DNA of 64,000 nt from Antedon bifida (lineage: Eukaryota > Echinodermata > Crinoidea > Comatulida > Antedonidae). Shown here piece after piece: positions 1-11,110 of this stretch. The notes beneath the pieces are model-generated. The model saw only the letters and a list, made by a program, of their open reading frames with translations. It had not been told where the DNA came from and did no database searches. A program made the position numbers and the translations under genes. How positions within the stretch are numbered: the first letter of the stretch is position 1; the number at the start of each line of letters is the position of its first letter. Location: positions 15,176,717 through 15,240,716 of the forward strand of contig OY727098.1 in NCBI GenBank assembly GCA_963402885.1, read 5' to 3'.

Positions 1-1335
1 GTTTTTTTTTCAGAGTAGTAGCATTCTTAGTGACTGGTATGGTGTTAACGCTTGTTTTTTGTTGAATGTCTTCAGATGTTTCCTCTAGTCATCAAAAACA
101 TTATTATGAACACCATATTGTATTGATCTCTCTAATTAATTTTAGATGTGTTATCATTTATCTAAAATGTATATTTCTCAATAATAACACTTTACTTTAT
201 AAATTTGGTAAAAATTACATTTATAATATGCCTTTTTATTGAAACCGTCGTTACATATCGTGCGTCTCAAATTTGTTTTCTTTTGTGTGCGTTTTATTTT
301 TTTAGCAGTACCTATTGTGTCTTTCTTAAAAGATTTAAAATTGAAAACACGTAGAAAATGAAATTCATTTTGAAATAAAGAAATTGTATTTAAATTTAAT
401 TAATCTATGCTTTATACATTTTGTATGTTTATTTTTGTAATAATACTTATTATATATAAAATATAACTTTGCATTACAGATCTATTGTACTGTTTAAAAT
501 TAAAAGAAGTAAACAGAATATTTATAATCACAATCATTTATTATGTGTGTTTGCAATTACATTTAACAACAACAGAAAAGAAAACAAATTAAATTAAGTC
601 GATAAATAAATTTACCGTGAATTAAAGTAGGAAAACTACTTTTACAAATTTACACTGACAGTAAATTAAGTCAAAACATAGGCCTAATTAATTTAATTTC
701 ATTAAACAAATCTATTGCAATACACAATTCACAAACATAATAATAATTTAACAGAAAAGAAAACAAATTATTTTCCGGGCCGATTCCTTGTACCATAACA
801 ACTAACCTTTCAGGCTCAGGTACAATTGTTTGATCAAACTACATCGGGTGAATAACGAGAGAAGGAATTAAAGTAAGACAATATGTATATAATACGCGTG
901 GAATCTAACACACGGTTACGAATTCTAGTTATATCATTATTACGATGATCGGGAAGCTCTAAAATACTACAAACATAACGATAAAATGGAGTTTGAGCAA
1001 ATATTGATCATGCCAACATGAACGGGTAAAACTAAATACAATACAACAGTAATTGAAATTAAAATAAAACACTTGACAAATCATTGACAATAAAACTATT
1101 TTCTTTTCAATACGTTCATGACAATACCGCTTGAAAAAATCGCTACATCAAAAATGTTGTTTTTGAATGGTAGAGAGTGAGATTTTGGTTTACGGGTTAT
1201 TTTGTTAGGATTAGTTGTTGTTATTTTTTCCAGTCCGATTCCTTGTACCATGCTACCAACTATTTCAAAATTGACTTCCTTTGATTTTTGGAAATTTAAA
1301 GTCAAACAGTTTGTCTGAATCAAATTTTATACACG
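1..1335. other. AT-rich non-coding or decayed DNA
   Basis: I see no convincing gene here. On the minus strand two short stretches near 770-830 and 1235-1300 share the coding-like string MVQGIG, so a duplicated and decayed reading frame related to the transposon remains at 1336-2523 is possible. The rest is A/T-rich sequence without a recognisable domain. Confidence 0.5.
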
Positions 1336-1584
1336 TTATTTTTCCAAATCCATTCCCCATTGTTCATCAATAACACTTACAAGTACCCGGTTTCGTTTGA
1401 ATTTACGTTGAATGGATTTGTGTAATGTATATGTATCTTGCTTGCTCAGTCAGTCTTGAACTTGCCTCTTGGTAATATTTAAATCGTATTTTACATTTTG
1501 ATAAAGTCGGTCCACACCACCAAAACTATCAGGATGCTTAGGATCGTAATAATATACTTTTCTTAAGTACTCATCCATACTCAT
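1336..1584 (-). pseudogene. Polinton/Maverick-type integrase fragment with in-frame stop
   Basis: Read on the minus strand from an ATG at 1584 this gives about 82 codons. It holds DPKHPDSFGG near residues 14-23, then a Q-D-stop-L-S-K-Q stretch, then TYTLHKSIQRKFKRNR near 51-66 and a VIDEQW motif near 71-76. This order (a DP.HP.SF.G start, a W-L-.-.-Q-.-.-Y-.-L-H segment, a basic K-R-N-R run and then I-D-.-Q-W) matches the region before the catalytic core in integrases annotated as F54H12.3-like, which belong to Polinton/Maverick-type elements. A TGA stands where a Trp codon (TGG) is expected, and the catalytic DDE core is missing, so the copy is dead. The family call is from memory of the motif pattern. 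Confidence 0.6.
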
Positions 1585-1835
1585 TACCCTCATTCACCCA
1601 AATGAAAATTAAAAAAATAAATAAAATACTTAAATAACACGCAAAGATCAAATTCATTTTCGTTGTTGTTGCTTTTAAAAGAAAAAACACAACCTTTATT
1701 TTAACACATATTCTATTTCAATATAATTTACAACCATAATAATAATAAATTTACCGAAAAGAAATAAGAAATATAAAAATATAATGTAACATTAATTAAA
1801 AAAAGTGTTAAGATATTATTTTAAATTTGTACAAA

Positions 1836-2523
1836 TTACAATTGGTAAAGAATCTTATTAAAAAGTTCTGAATCATTTGTAATCAACTTTATGGCTTTAG
1901 CAAACGCATCAACATTTATACAACGTAAATGAAAGTAGTTTAGCGCCCATTCAAAATGGGTAGCGCTATTGTCCACAAGTTTCAATGCCAGAATTGGTCG
2001 AAAAAATGTTAGGAGTTGTTCATATCTTGAGCCGTGAAAGTTATAACGTTCAAACCATGTCCTTCAGAATGAATATAAATTCTTCTATGAAAACCTTCTC
2101 AATTGTTCTCATTATCTCTTTGTACTCAAGTTCGGTAGTTTCTTTCTTAATCTCCGCCTCCAGCACAGGGTTCAGGTACTCTTCCGCAAACACCCCATCT
2201 TCTACCTCATCTTCTACATCGGCTTTTCTTGCCAGAAATAGGTGGTAGTCAACTACCGATGACGTGTCGTCGTATACAATCCTCTCCTCTTCAGAAATTA
2301 TTCTCGATCTATAATGTTCGTCTTCTTCAGTATTAGATACATTATTGACATCAACGTTCATTGGAGGTGGGGGTTGAATCGCCATTAAACACGTCATATC
2401 CCCCATCTCTTCCCTCATCTCTTCCTCCTCCTTTGCTGTAAAATAGGCACCAGTCATAGCTAGTATGTCTTTGTCTTCAAATTCTGAATCACTGCTTATA
2501 TTATATAACATCTTCTTCGACAT
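1836..2523 (-). pseudogene. Unrecognised acidic protein with one frameshift
   Basis: An ATG-started frame runs from 2523 to 2050 (157 codons), very rich in Asp/Glu with a PPPP stretch near residues 51-54. It stops at 2050, but the next frame stays open from about 2065 to a stop at 1836 and carries protein-like sequence (aromatic-rich, for example WALNYFHLRC). One small indel near 2062 would separate the two parts. I do not recognise the family. It lies on the same strand about 250 bp upstream of the integrase fragment, so both may be parts of one decayed Polinton-like element. A short overlapping frame upstream (2566-2501) contains IDLT followed by acidic residues, a pattern seen in SUMO-interacting motifs; this may be coincidence. 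Confidence 0.4.
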
Positions 2524-2540
2524 CAGAGTCCATAGTAAGA

Positions 2541-2990
2541 TCAATTATTTCAATCACGGAACCCATAGTAACTAGTTGTTGGTTTTTGGTTGAATATGCT
2601 AAGTCTGTCAGGCTGTAGCGTTGTAGAATGAGGTAAAGATGACAAAATATTCGAGAGTTATATACATTCAAAGGATTACATTCGGCATTTACTGAATTTG
2701 TTTCAGCCAATTGTCATTGTTGTATTTCCTGTCGGAACATTGTGTCGAAGCGCCGTGTATCTTTTGTTTCATTAAGTAGCTTCCCCACACAGTCCATAGT
2801 AAGTTCAATCACGGAACCCATAGTAACTAGTTGTTGGTTTTTGGTTGAATATGCTAAGTCTGTCAGGCTGTAGCGTAAGTGGGTACTCCCATTTCCAAAA
2901 TTGTTCAATTCAAGATCATCAATCCGTTCCGTTTTCCAAAAGATTACATTCGGCATTTACTAAATTTTTTTCAGCCAATTGTCATTGTCA
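2541..2990. repeat. Duplicated segment, about 190 bp, two copies
   Basis: The stretches 2541-2725 and about 2797-2990 are diverged copies. Both carry the string GTAACTAGTTGTTGG, both run into CTGTCAGGCTGTAGCG, and both end near TTCAGCCAATTGTCATTG. About 70 bp of unrelated sequence lies between them. On the minus strand both copies open a short frame beginning MGSVIE and followed by LTMD, so a small exon may have been duplicated. Confidence 0.7.
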
Positions 2991-3179
2991 TATCCTTGTT
3001 TCATTTTATTTCATTGTAATTGTTTTATTATCTGCTTTTGTTTTTTGCTTCTGTAATTGTTTTATTATTTGATTTGATATCTGCTTTTTACATTTATTAT
3101 TATTGGTGTTTTCCTTTGAGCACGGTCTTACTGAAAAACAACTTTTAGTTGAGTTAAGTATCCGTGATTAAATAAAGCA

Positions 3180-3213
<34 letters not shown>

Positions 3214-3390
3214 GTTGTATTTTTTGAAAAATAGTGAAACTTAACATCTTGCTTCACGTTACACCAATCATTCATTGCGAAGCTCCATTGAGCTTATTAT
3301 TATTATTATTATTATTGTTGTATTTTTTGAAAAATAGTGAAACTTAACATCTTGCTTCACGTTACACCAATCATTCATTGCGAAGCTCCG
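3180..3390. repeat. ATT microsatellites within a tandem duplication of about 105 bp
   Basis: A long ATT run at about 3180-3213 is followed by unique sequence ending GCGAAGCTCC. A second, shorter ATT run at about 3297-3315 is followed by the same unique sequence, again ending GCGAAGCTCC near 3388. This is a local tandem duplication that includes the microsatellite. Confidence 0.85.
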
Positions 3391-4952
3391 GAAGATGGTT
3401 AATTACCTGTCGGTATAGTTCAATCAAGACATACTTATTATTTAACTTCGGTCATTCTTATCTTTTTGTTTTAGTCATTGTTATAATATCCGGATCAAAT
3501 AACTTATGTCTTTGGATTATGTCGGCATACATCAAGCAAAAACCTCAATTAACTAGTTTTAATTAACCAGGTGCATCTTTATTGACTCTATGACTAATTC
3601 AAATCTTACAAAAACTATATTGTCTCACTTCCATCTATATAACAATTCTAGTGAAATGATATATTGTATTGTCTTATACTACCCCCATTGTTAACCATTG
3701 TTATAAAAACACCTGGCGGATATTACGTAATTTTGTCTGAAGTACCTTATCTTCTACTATAGTGAACTATAGAGTCGCGTCCACGCGACTAAAAAGCTAT
3801 GAAAAATAAACGTTGTGGTAAAAAAATGTTATCAGATGACTAAATATAGGTAATATAACTTCAATTTTACATTTCTGGTATTTTTATTCAACTTTAGATT
3901 TTTATTTTCATGCTGTAGCAAAAATTATCCACCGTATATACACCATATTTTTTCACCTTCTAGGGAGTCACCAGACATGTTATTACATTAGGTTAAACTA
4001 CCTAACTACTGAAAAATGTCTTCTTGGTTTTTATTGCAGAAATTTGCCAAATTTTGTATTTGGCCATATTAAGGGAAATTCATGTTTTTCGTCTTGATTT
4101 CTGTTACAAATATTTGATTTATGTACAATTAACAAGATATTATATTTAAATTCATGCCTGTACCTGAGCTTTAAACTGCACAAAATACTACTGAAAATAT
4201 GGTCAGGTGTTATGGTAATCACCGACTTGCATATTATAAAAGGGCATTATTCCTAATAGTATATGCAGTATTTACAATGGGAGAAGATCGGACTTAGAAT
4301 ATTGCAGCAAAATGTTAGTTGAACAGATTTGAGAAGCTGTTTGAATATGCATACACACCCAATTTGAAGAAACGTCTAAAATTGTTTGAAAATAAGACTA
4401 ACAAATGTAATTGTTGGCTAAGTTAATAACGTAGCGATATTTATTTCACTCATGTCACAGGTTAGTGTGTACCATGTTTGTAAACAATAAGTTAAGTAAA
4501 GAAAGTACGATTGTCACTTGTACTTAAAGGAGTTTAAGTAAATCATGACTATGCAAACATATCAAGATCATTCCATTTAGGCCTACATCAATATTAGCCT
4601 ATTTATATCACAATGTAGGCATATAACATTGTCAATAACTATTTTAAATAGTAAACTATAGTATTTCCCATATTGCATTTTAATTTTACTATCGTATGCC
4701 ATACATACTATTATATCAATATTTCCTTTTTCAACTAAAATTTGATTTTTTAAAAGGATACAATGTACAGAGTAAAATATACATCCCTCTTTTAAAATGG
4801 ACGCGTCTGGTTATTATCAATCGATAGATTGATACCGTTTCAGAAGCTTAGTTGAAGCTGATGAATTAGACTGAGCAAAGAATTTCAGAAAGTTTTGTTT
4901 ATCAGTTTCCTAATATACTACAGTATAGTCTACAACTTTGGAATTAAAAAAA
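3391..4952. other. Upstream region of EAAT gene 1
   Basis: No gene or recognisable transposon is visible. It should contain the promoter and 5' UTR of the transporter gene starting at 4953, but I could not place a TATA box or transcription start with confidence. No splice acceptor is needed for the coding start. Confidence 0.5.
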
Positions 4953-5434
4953 ATGGAAGAAAACAACGAAATTATTGTTGGCGAAGAGGATGGAACCGGG
5001 ATTAGGAAAGAAACATTCTCTGGATTTCTCAAAAAAAATCTTTTGATAATACTTCTGATGACTTCATTGGTCTTAGGATGTAGTCTTGGATTCATTTTAA
5101 GACTAGCCACTGATATCGAGTTTACAGACGATCAAGTGGAGTACATCCTCTTTCCGGGAGTTCTCTTTCTTAACATGCTAAAAGTCTTAATCATTCCTCT
5201 GATCGCGTCAAGTCTAATATCTGGAATGGCGAATCTTGATCAACAAGCGTCTGGTAAACTTGGTTCTCGTGCAGTCATATACTACTTCTTAACCACTGCA
5301 ATTGCCGTCATTCTTGGTATCGTTATGGTAGTCTCCATTAAACCGGGGAATATTAATGATGATGCTGAAGAGATTGATAGAATTGGAACATCAGAACCAG
5401 TAGATACGGCCGATGCGTTTATGGATCTCTTACG
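4953..5434 (+). CDS. SLC1A-like: EAAT gene 1 exon 1
   Basis: Codes for the cytoplasmic N-terminus, TM1, TM2 and TM3 up to DLL-R161. The donor is CG|GTAACT in phase 2. This exon covers what gene 2 splits into two exons (after S-S-G), so gene 1 lacks that intron. Confidence 0.95.
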
Positions 5435-8400
5435 GTAACTACAATCATTTTAATCCTTTTTATTGAACTAAAAAGTATTCTTGGCATATTTATGGTCGAA
5501 ATTAAGATATTGAACCTGACCTGACGAGAATATGACGGAAGCCTTTAGTGTTAAATATTAGGAACATTTTAGAAATTGTATGTACATTTGAACTAAATAA
5601 CTACTTTACTTATGGTATGAGAAGCCAGTTCATCGTATTGTGTGCGTATAAGATTTAAAAAAATGTGTTCACTTATTTACAGTACTCCTTCAATATTGAT
5701 TTAGTCAGATCTTTACACAAACGTATTTCATTACCTGTTGGAAAAACAGCCTTTGCTGTATACATAAGGACCTGCAAACATTCCCTGAAACCATGACATA
5801 AAAAGAAAATAATAGCTGCCTTTCAGATAATTTAAATAAGACTCTACTAGACCCGGATGTTGCTACGTCTACTAATTTTATTATTTCAGAAAAAGAATTT
5901 CATTTACTTAAACCCATTTTATCAAGTAAAAACACACAATAGAACATTTGAAAGAGTTGACTGGTTTACCCAAACAGCGAATTGAATCAATGTCAAGTGG
6001 GCTCACACACTGGAATATTATATAATGATTAAAATAGATTATAATTTTTAATAAATAAATAAATTTACAACAGAGAAGCAACAAAATCTACGAAAATATT
6101 TATAAAACAATAAAAATGTTAAAACATTGCAGATATAGTTTTCGTAACATAATTTTGTTCATTAACGAACTTTATAGGCCCATGAGGATATATTTTCAAA
6201 TTCATCGATAACTACCGGTACATGATTGACACACAGAGGGTTTAGGTCGCAAAACATTTCCATTTTTCATTATGTATTATTATCTTATTGTTGCGTCAAC
6301 AAACTATGAATTTCTAAGACTCGGGTTCGAGCCGCGCCTCGATTGGCATTTAGTATTCAACCACATTTTCTATTTGCAGTTTTAAGTAAATTCATAAATA
6401 TTCTTTATTTGATTTCTCAGAAATATCTTTCCACCAAATATTGTCGAAGCTTGTATGAGAACTGTAAGTCATCGTTTGTTATATCAAATATTATTCCAGA
6501 TATTTACATTGATATGACTAAACTATATTACGCAAATGATTAAAATCAATAAAAAAAGTGTTTCTATTCCCTTCGTTATTTTATTTATATATAGGTCATT
6601 GACAATAAACCTAACTTTATTTCCTGTTCGTCTTTTCTTGGATATTGTCAAGAAGTATTATAATTGTCTATAGCTGTATGAAGGCCCATTCAATACCATG
6701 ATGTAAATGCGTTGAAATAACATTTAAACAAGGCGTAGTATATTGAAGAACCCATATTTCTAAACATAATATTTATGCCTTACTAACCGTTCAGTGTGTT
6801 CTCCTTTAATTGTATAGTACAAGACACGTCAGATTGCAGTTGAAAATGAAATGATGAATAAGACTGAGAAGGTGGTGTACGAATCTTCTGGGGGTTTTGA
6901 GGATAAATCGAACATTCTTGGCATAGTCGTTTTCTCAGTCGCATTTGGAATTGTTCTTGGAAGAATGAAGGAAAGTGGTGACCCGCTGAGAGCCTTCTTC
7001 AACTCATTAAACGAAGCAGTCATGCAGTTGGTAAAGGTTGTTATTTGGTAAGACTTCATGATGATCACCATAGAGATATAGCCTAAATGACAATAATTAT
7101 GATAATAAAAATATAAACGGCAACACTGAAAAAAAAGGTAAATGTTGTAATCTAAGTTTGGACCGGTGTTATGGAATGACTTCACCTCGTAAATGTGAGA
7201 ACCAATCACAGTTGAAGTCTTTAGAAATAATAAACTATAAATCCACTCCTTGTGTTAGACACTAGCATGGAGTTTACTCCATGACACTAGGCATATCGTC
7301 ATCGTAATTATATCATGGCGACCAGCACATCTTATGGATGATGGTGTGGAGGAGAACAACGTGATTTCTTGACTTATAGAATACCAACCGAACGGGAAAA
7401 GCTCAATCCAAAAAGTTCAAAAATTTGCGCCGGTTTTCCACTATGAAATTTACCGAAAATGTCAGTTTATGCGCATGCGTATACATAATCCAATCTACAT
7501 TTCGCAATGCGAATTGAACAAATGTAAAAAACTGACTGAGTTTCGTTTTGATGCTTGGAGAGTGGAGCTGAAAGAGTCGTGAGTTACAACCATGGTATTA
7601 TGTCAAAATTGAATCCTGACATTGTCATGATTGAACCATGGACTTTGGGATTAGACGGCAAGCACGAATCACCGAGCTACAGCTCCAATAGCCTTAGTTT
7701 TTTTTTTATTTCAGGGTCTCACCAATCGGAATTTTCTTTCTTATCATGGGAAAAATAATTGAGATGGACGATTGGGCAAAAATGTTTTCTCAGATCGGCA
7801 TGTACATGGTAACAGTTATTGCAGGATTGGCAATTCATGGACTGTTCATACTACCATTACTGTACCTAATATTTGTCCGCAGGAACCCATACAAATACTT
7901 AGGTGGGGTCACCCCAGCTCTAATGACGGCATTTGGTACGGCCTCCAGGTAATATAGGCATATGATTGACTTAGGATTTCTATAAATAAAACGTGTTTTT
8001 TAAAAAATTATTATCTATCCACAACTAAAAACAATAACTAGATACTATTGGAACAAATAGATACAGTTTTACAGCGATGTGTGTATATATAAATATAGAA
8101 ACTAATTATAGACAATTTAAACAAAACCGTAACTTTATCAATCATCTGTCAAGTAAATGTGCAAGATCCTATCATGTAAAATAAGTTCTAGGAAACTATT
8201 TTGCGTCAACTTCTAGAGGTAGGCCTAAATCCATGCGTCAAGAACCAAAACATTAATAATAACAAAAGCATATGCCTACGTTTCGTTTTTGTAATTACGT
8301 TTTTATATAATGTTCTCATGTCTATTTCGTTAGTTCTGCTACATTGCCACTAACGATTACGTGTTTGGAAGAAAACAACCGCATTGACAAACGTGTAACT

Positions 8401-9634
8401 CGTTTTGTACTTCCCATCGGAGCTACCATCAACATGGACGGCACGGCCCTCTATGAAGCAGTCGCAGCAATATTTATTGCCCAGGTGAACGGAATAGACT
8501 TGGACTTCAAAGACATAATCACAATAAGGTATAGTTTAAAAATTAATTATGTAATCAATATAATATAATTGTGTTTTTCTGTATATAATAATAAAATAGA
8601 TCAAGGTGCGAATAAAATTATTTTATTTAAAATATCAAATTTCTGATCTTTGCCTATATCCTCTAGACAGTGTGAACATCTATTTCTAAAGTATAAGTAG
8701 GCCTGACCTCCTATCGTCTGCTCTCGGGGCATGGCATGTGGTAGGCCATTGTTTCACTAAATAATTTGAAAGGAGTGGGTGATATTAAAATTGTTATTTT
8801 TTTTAGTATCACTGCTACCCTCGCCAGTGTCGGGGCTGCGGGTGTGCCACAAGCTGGGTTGGTCACCATGGTAATAGTTCTTAACGCAGTCGGTCTTCCA
8901 GCAGAAGATGTTACTTTGATACTTGTCATTGATTGGTTTTTGTAAGTTTCACATTAGTCACATTACACCCTCCTTCGGCCTATATAGAGATAGTAGCTGT
9001 TTTACTCCATGTCTTTTATCGTTTCTTTCTATGTTGTTAGTACAGTAGTAGTTAGCAGGCAAGGTACTTTCATTTAAGTACTATTCACACGAGCCACAAC
9101 CGACCGTTTGTTTTAAACTACACTACTCTGTATAGGGTATGGCACGCCATATGTACAGCTATGTCAGCTACTTAAGAAAATTAAAGCGAATCGTCGTCTT
9201 CTATAGAACCTATGTAGACTGTCTACAATGTGACGACATCAGTGGCGTAATTAGAGGACCCATCTTTCGTTTTGTCCTATCCGAATTAGGCCTATAATCG
9301 AATTTAAATCAATTTTACACACAATTCAATTCAGAATGTAAAATGAAAAATTCTTTAATAGTATATTATCATTAGTTGACCTATTTATTTATTAATTATA
9401 CAGGCATAATCAACAAATTTATATTCAATTCAATTAAACAGGGATCGTATTCGAACAACGGTAAATGTTGAAGGCGATTCGTTTGGGGCTGGAATTATAG
9501 CGCATCTGTGCAGGAAAGATCTAGCAGAAATCGATGCTTATGCCGAAAAACTGCCTGATGCATATTCGAATGCTGGTTATGACGTTATTGAACCGACGTT
9601 CGTCAACGTAGATAACGCTGATACTAAATTTTAA
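4953..9634 (+). CDS. SLC1A-like: Excitatory amino acid (glutamate/aspartate) transporter, SLC1 family, gene 1
   Basis: Seven exons (4953-5434, 6421-6463, 6818-7047, 7715-7948, 8334-8528, 8807-8941, 9442-9634) join in frame to 503 codons, a normal EAAT length. The product should be a plasma-membrane Na+/K+-coupled carrier for acidic amino acids. In order it shows TM1 (residues 29-50), TM2 with [11 protein letters not shown] (67-77), TM3 (106-128), an N-K-T glycosylation sequon at 189 in the large loop, the HP1 serine motif TASSSATLP (327-335), TM7 NMDGT (363-367), HP2 [11 protein letters not shown] (406-416) and TM8 D441-R-I-R444. The last Arg is the residue that binds the side-chain carboxylate in EAATs and is replaced in neutral ASCT carriers. 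The C-terminus D-T-K-F fits a class I PDZ ligand. I chose the ATG at 4953 because the frame upstream has no ATG. All introns are GT-AG. A convergent paralogue lies at 15197-41148. Confidence 0.95.
6421..6463 (+). CDS. SLC1A-like: EAAT gene 1 exon 2 (43-nt micro-exon)
   Basis: Begins after TTTGATTTCTCAG and ends at GTAAGTC. It reads [11 protein letters not shown], the family's conserved N-[LMI]-F-P-x-N segment after TM3. Its length and phase are the same as exon 3 of gene 2. Confidence 0.95.
6818..7047 (+). CDS. SLC1A-like: EAAT gene 1 exon 3
   Basis: Starts YKTRQ after a TTGTATAG acceptor. It covers the extracellular loop with the N189-K-T sequon, then TM4c/TM5 ([16 protein letters not shown]) and ends in the first two bases of W252 at TG|GTAAGA. 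It is 230 nt against 221 nt in gene 2; the difference lies in the variable loop. Confidence 0.95.
7560..7697. repeat. tRNA-derived SINE-like repeat in intron 3 of gene 1
   Basis: Shares a core with 33769-33886: a start near GAGCTGAAAGAGTCG, then TTGAACC, a CTTTGGGATTAGACGGCAAG block and CAGCTCCAATAGCC. Read on the minus strand the core resembles a tRNA A box, anticodon arm and B box. This copy has a small internal duplication of the B-box part. Confidence 0.6.
7715..7948 (+). CDS. SLC1A-like: EAAT gene 1 exon 4
   Basis: 234 nt from a TTTATTTCAG acceptor to CCAG|GTAATA. Codes for W-V-S-P-I-G, the [14 protein letters not shown] segment, TM6 and the first half of HP1 ending T-A-S. A tRNA-derived repeat ends only about 17 bp before the acceptor. 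Confidence 0.95.
8334..8528 (+). CDS. SLC1A-like: EAAT gene 1 exon 5
   Basis: 195 nt. Completes HP1 (S-S-A-T-L-P) and codes for TM7 with the sodium-site motif NMDGT at residues 363-367. Ends at ATAAG|GTATAG. Confidence 0.95.
8807..8941 (+). CDS. SLC1A-like: EAAT gene 1 exon 6
   Basis: 135 nt between TTTTTTAG and GTAAGT. Codes for HP2 ([10 protein letters not shown]) and the start of TM8 (IDWF). Confidence 0.95.
9442..9634 (+). CDS. SLC1A-like: EAAT gene 1 exon 7 and stop
   Basis: Acceptor AATTAAACAG. Codes for the TM8 motif DRIRTTVN, the conserved N-V-E-G-D segment and a 50-residue cytoplasmic tail ending D-T-K-F before TAA at 9632-9634. Confidence 0.95.
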
Positions 9635-9913
9635 ACACCGATATTGATATTCAACTATTATAGGCCGATCCTATAATTAGATTTACTGTATTATTGTGAA
9701 GAGAATATTTTGATTTTGCTGTGTTAGATTGTTTTGCATATTTCTACAATAGCCTATATAAATGGTTGTATTATGTCTTAAATTACATAATGTGTGTGTT
9801 TTTAGTTAAGGTTAATACGGAGGGGAGTAACATCAGAGGTGAATTGGTTAACTTACAAAATGGAGGCATATTTATTAAACGAAATGCTTAATATCATTTC
9901 GGCTACATTGAGG

Positions 9914-9919
9914 AATAAA
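9914..9919 (+). terminator. Candidate polyadenylation signal of EAAT gene 1
   Basis: AATAAA lies 280 bp after the gene 1 stop codon. No cleavage data are available, so the true site is uncertain. Confidence 0.4.
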
Positions 9920-10092
9920 CTCTTACACCAATGCTATAGAATAGTATTGTTATCATCGACACAATGCCATTATGTATAAAAAACGTAATAGTAATGTAAC
10001 TCCTTATTTTGTAAGATGATGCTGAACCAAAAATATTGAATGTTAGGCCTATATCTAAAGTCTCCAGTTATTTCAGCAAGTAGCATGTACTT

Positions 10093-10213
10093 AAGGTATT
10101 TCTACACTATCAAACTTTATGTGACAAAAATGTGATGTGCCCATATAGGGAAATAATGATGTCATCACTTCCATATATATATATTTGATACGGTAGTGTA
10201 GACAGAGCTTTAG
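10093..10213. mobile_element. MITE, CTACACTATCAAACTTTATGTG family, copy 1
   Basis: Begins with TCTACACTATCAAACTTTA and ends in TAGTGTAGACAGAGCTTT. The interior shares GATGTGCCCATATAGG and GATGTCATCAC with the copy at 14189-14310. The ends are inverted copies of ACACTATCAA, as expected for a short non-autonomous DNA transposon. The superfamily is not determined. Confidence 0.75.
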
Positions 10214-10964
10214 TTTTTAAAATTTCTATTGCTATGCCCTTCAACCGGATACATCGAATCAGAAAGATTTGGTTGTTATTTTCTTATTAACAACTACTGT
10301 TTGTGGAATACATGCACGACGAATTCACGTTTGAATAATGACTGAGCTGGCATATTATCAGCTCCTAATGTATTACATGTTAGTACATACTGTAGTTCAT
10401 TTTTGTCCACCCGATTCTGCAGCTGTCACTGGATACATCTTAACTGACTAGCGCAAGTCATCGGTGTATCAAAACGCACGGCAAGATAATACGGCGCATG
10501 TGTCAAGAATTTTTTTTCAGGCAAATTGCCAAGGATAACTATAAGCGAATTCATTCACTATCCTTCTTGAATGTGGCAAATCCTGTTCACAAGACAAACA
10601 TGCGTCCGTTCCTGCATATACACAAGATGCTCTAAATAAACAAAGTCTTATTAAAAGTCTTTGTTGGGAGTGGAGTTGTAATTTGTCATTAGAAAAAATC
10701 CAGACATATAACAGGACTTGGGTTGGTAGTCAAGCATCATAACCACCAAGCCATAATTCCACTCTAAAATTCAAAAACTCCTCTGAGATCATGTCAGAAA
10801 CACTTTTCCTTCACATATTTTCACGCTGCTGCTCTAGCCAGCTACGTCCCACGAGGACTACTCATTCAGAAGCTAAAGCAAGCAGCAGTTATAGTATCCA
10901 AGGCCGACAGTTTTGCGACTTTGTAAACTCGACTATAATTTAAAGATCCCAGCTGCTGGACACA

Positions 10965-11110
10965 AAAAACGTCTGGGAAAAGAGAGTCTATGAGGGCTCA
11001 CGGTTGAACGATTTTGAATTCTCGCCCTTTGATTGGTTGACGCGAATCAACAGACTGTGAAGAATTTTCTCACTTGTACCGCCGTGAAGTCACGTTGTCT
11101 CTAGAGGGTA
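10965..11110 (-). repeat. Fragment related to the 34.5-36.1 kb element
   Basis: In reverse complement this stretch carries GATTCGCGTCAACCAATCAA and TTCAACCGTGAGC. These align with GATTCGCGTCCACCAATCAA and TTCAACCGTGAGC at about 35090-35150 inside the hAT-like element. It is a diverged dispersed copy without visible termini. Confidence 0.65.

Noticed and set aside
4938..4952. Extended start of EAAT gene 1 at 4938
   Set aside because: The codon there is TTG. The first in-frame ATG is 4953, in good context.
5558..5600. Alternative micro-exon for gene 1 starting GGAACATTTTAG
   Set aside because: It resembles the N-x-F-P segment only loosely and lacks a donor. The exon at 6421-6463 fits in length, phase and sequence.
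6829..7209. Minus-strand frame of 126 codons over gene 1 exon 3
   Set aside because: Antisense shadow of the coding exon at 6818-7047.
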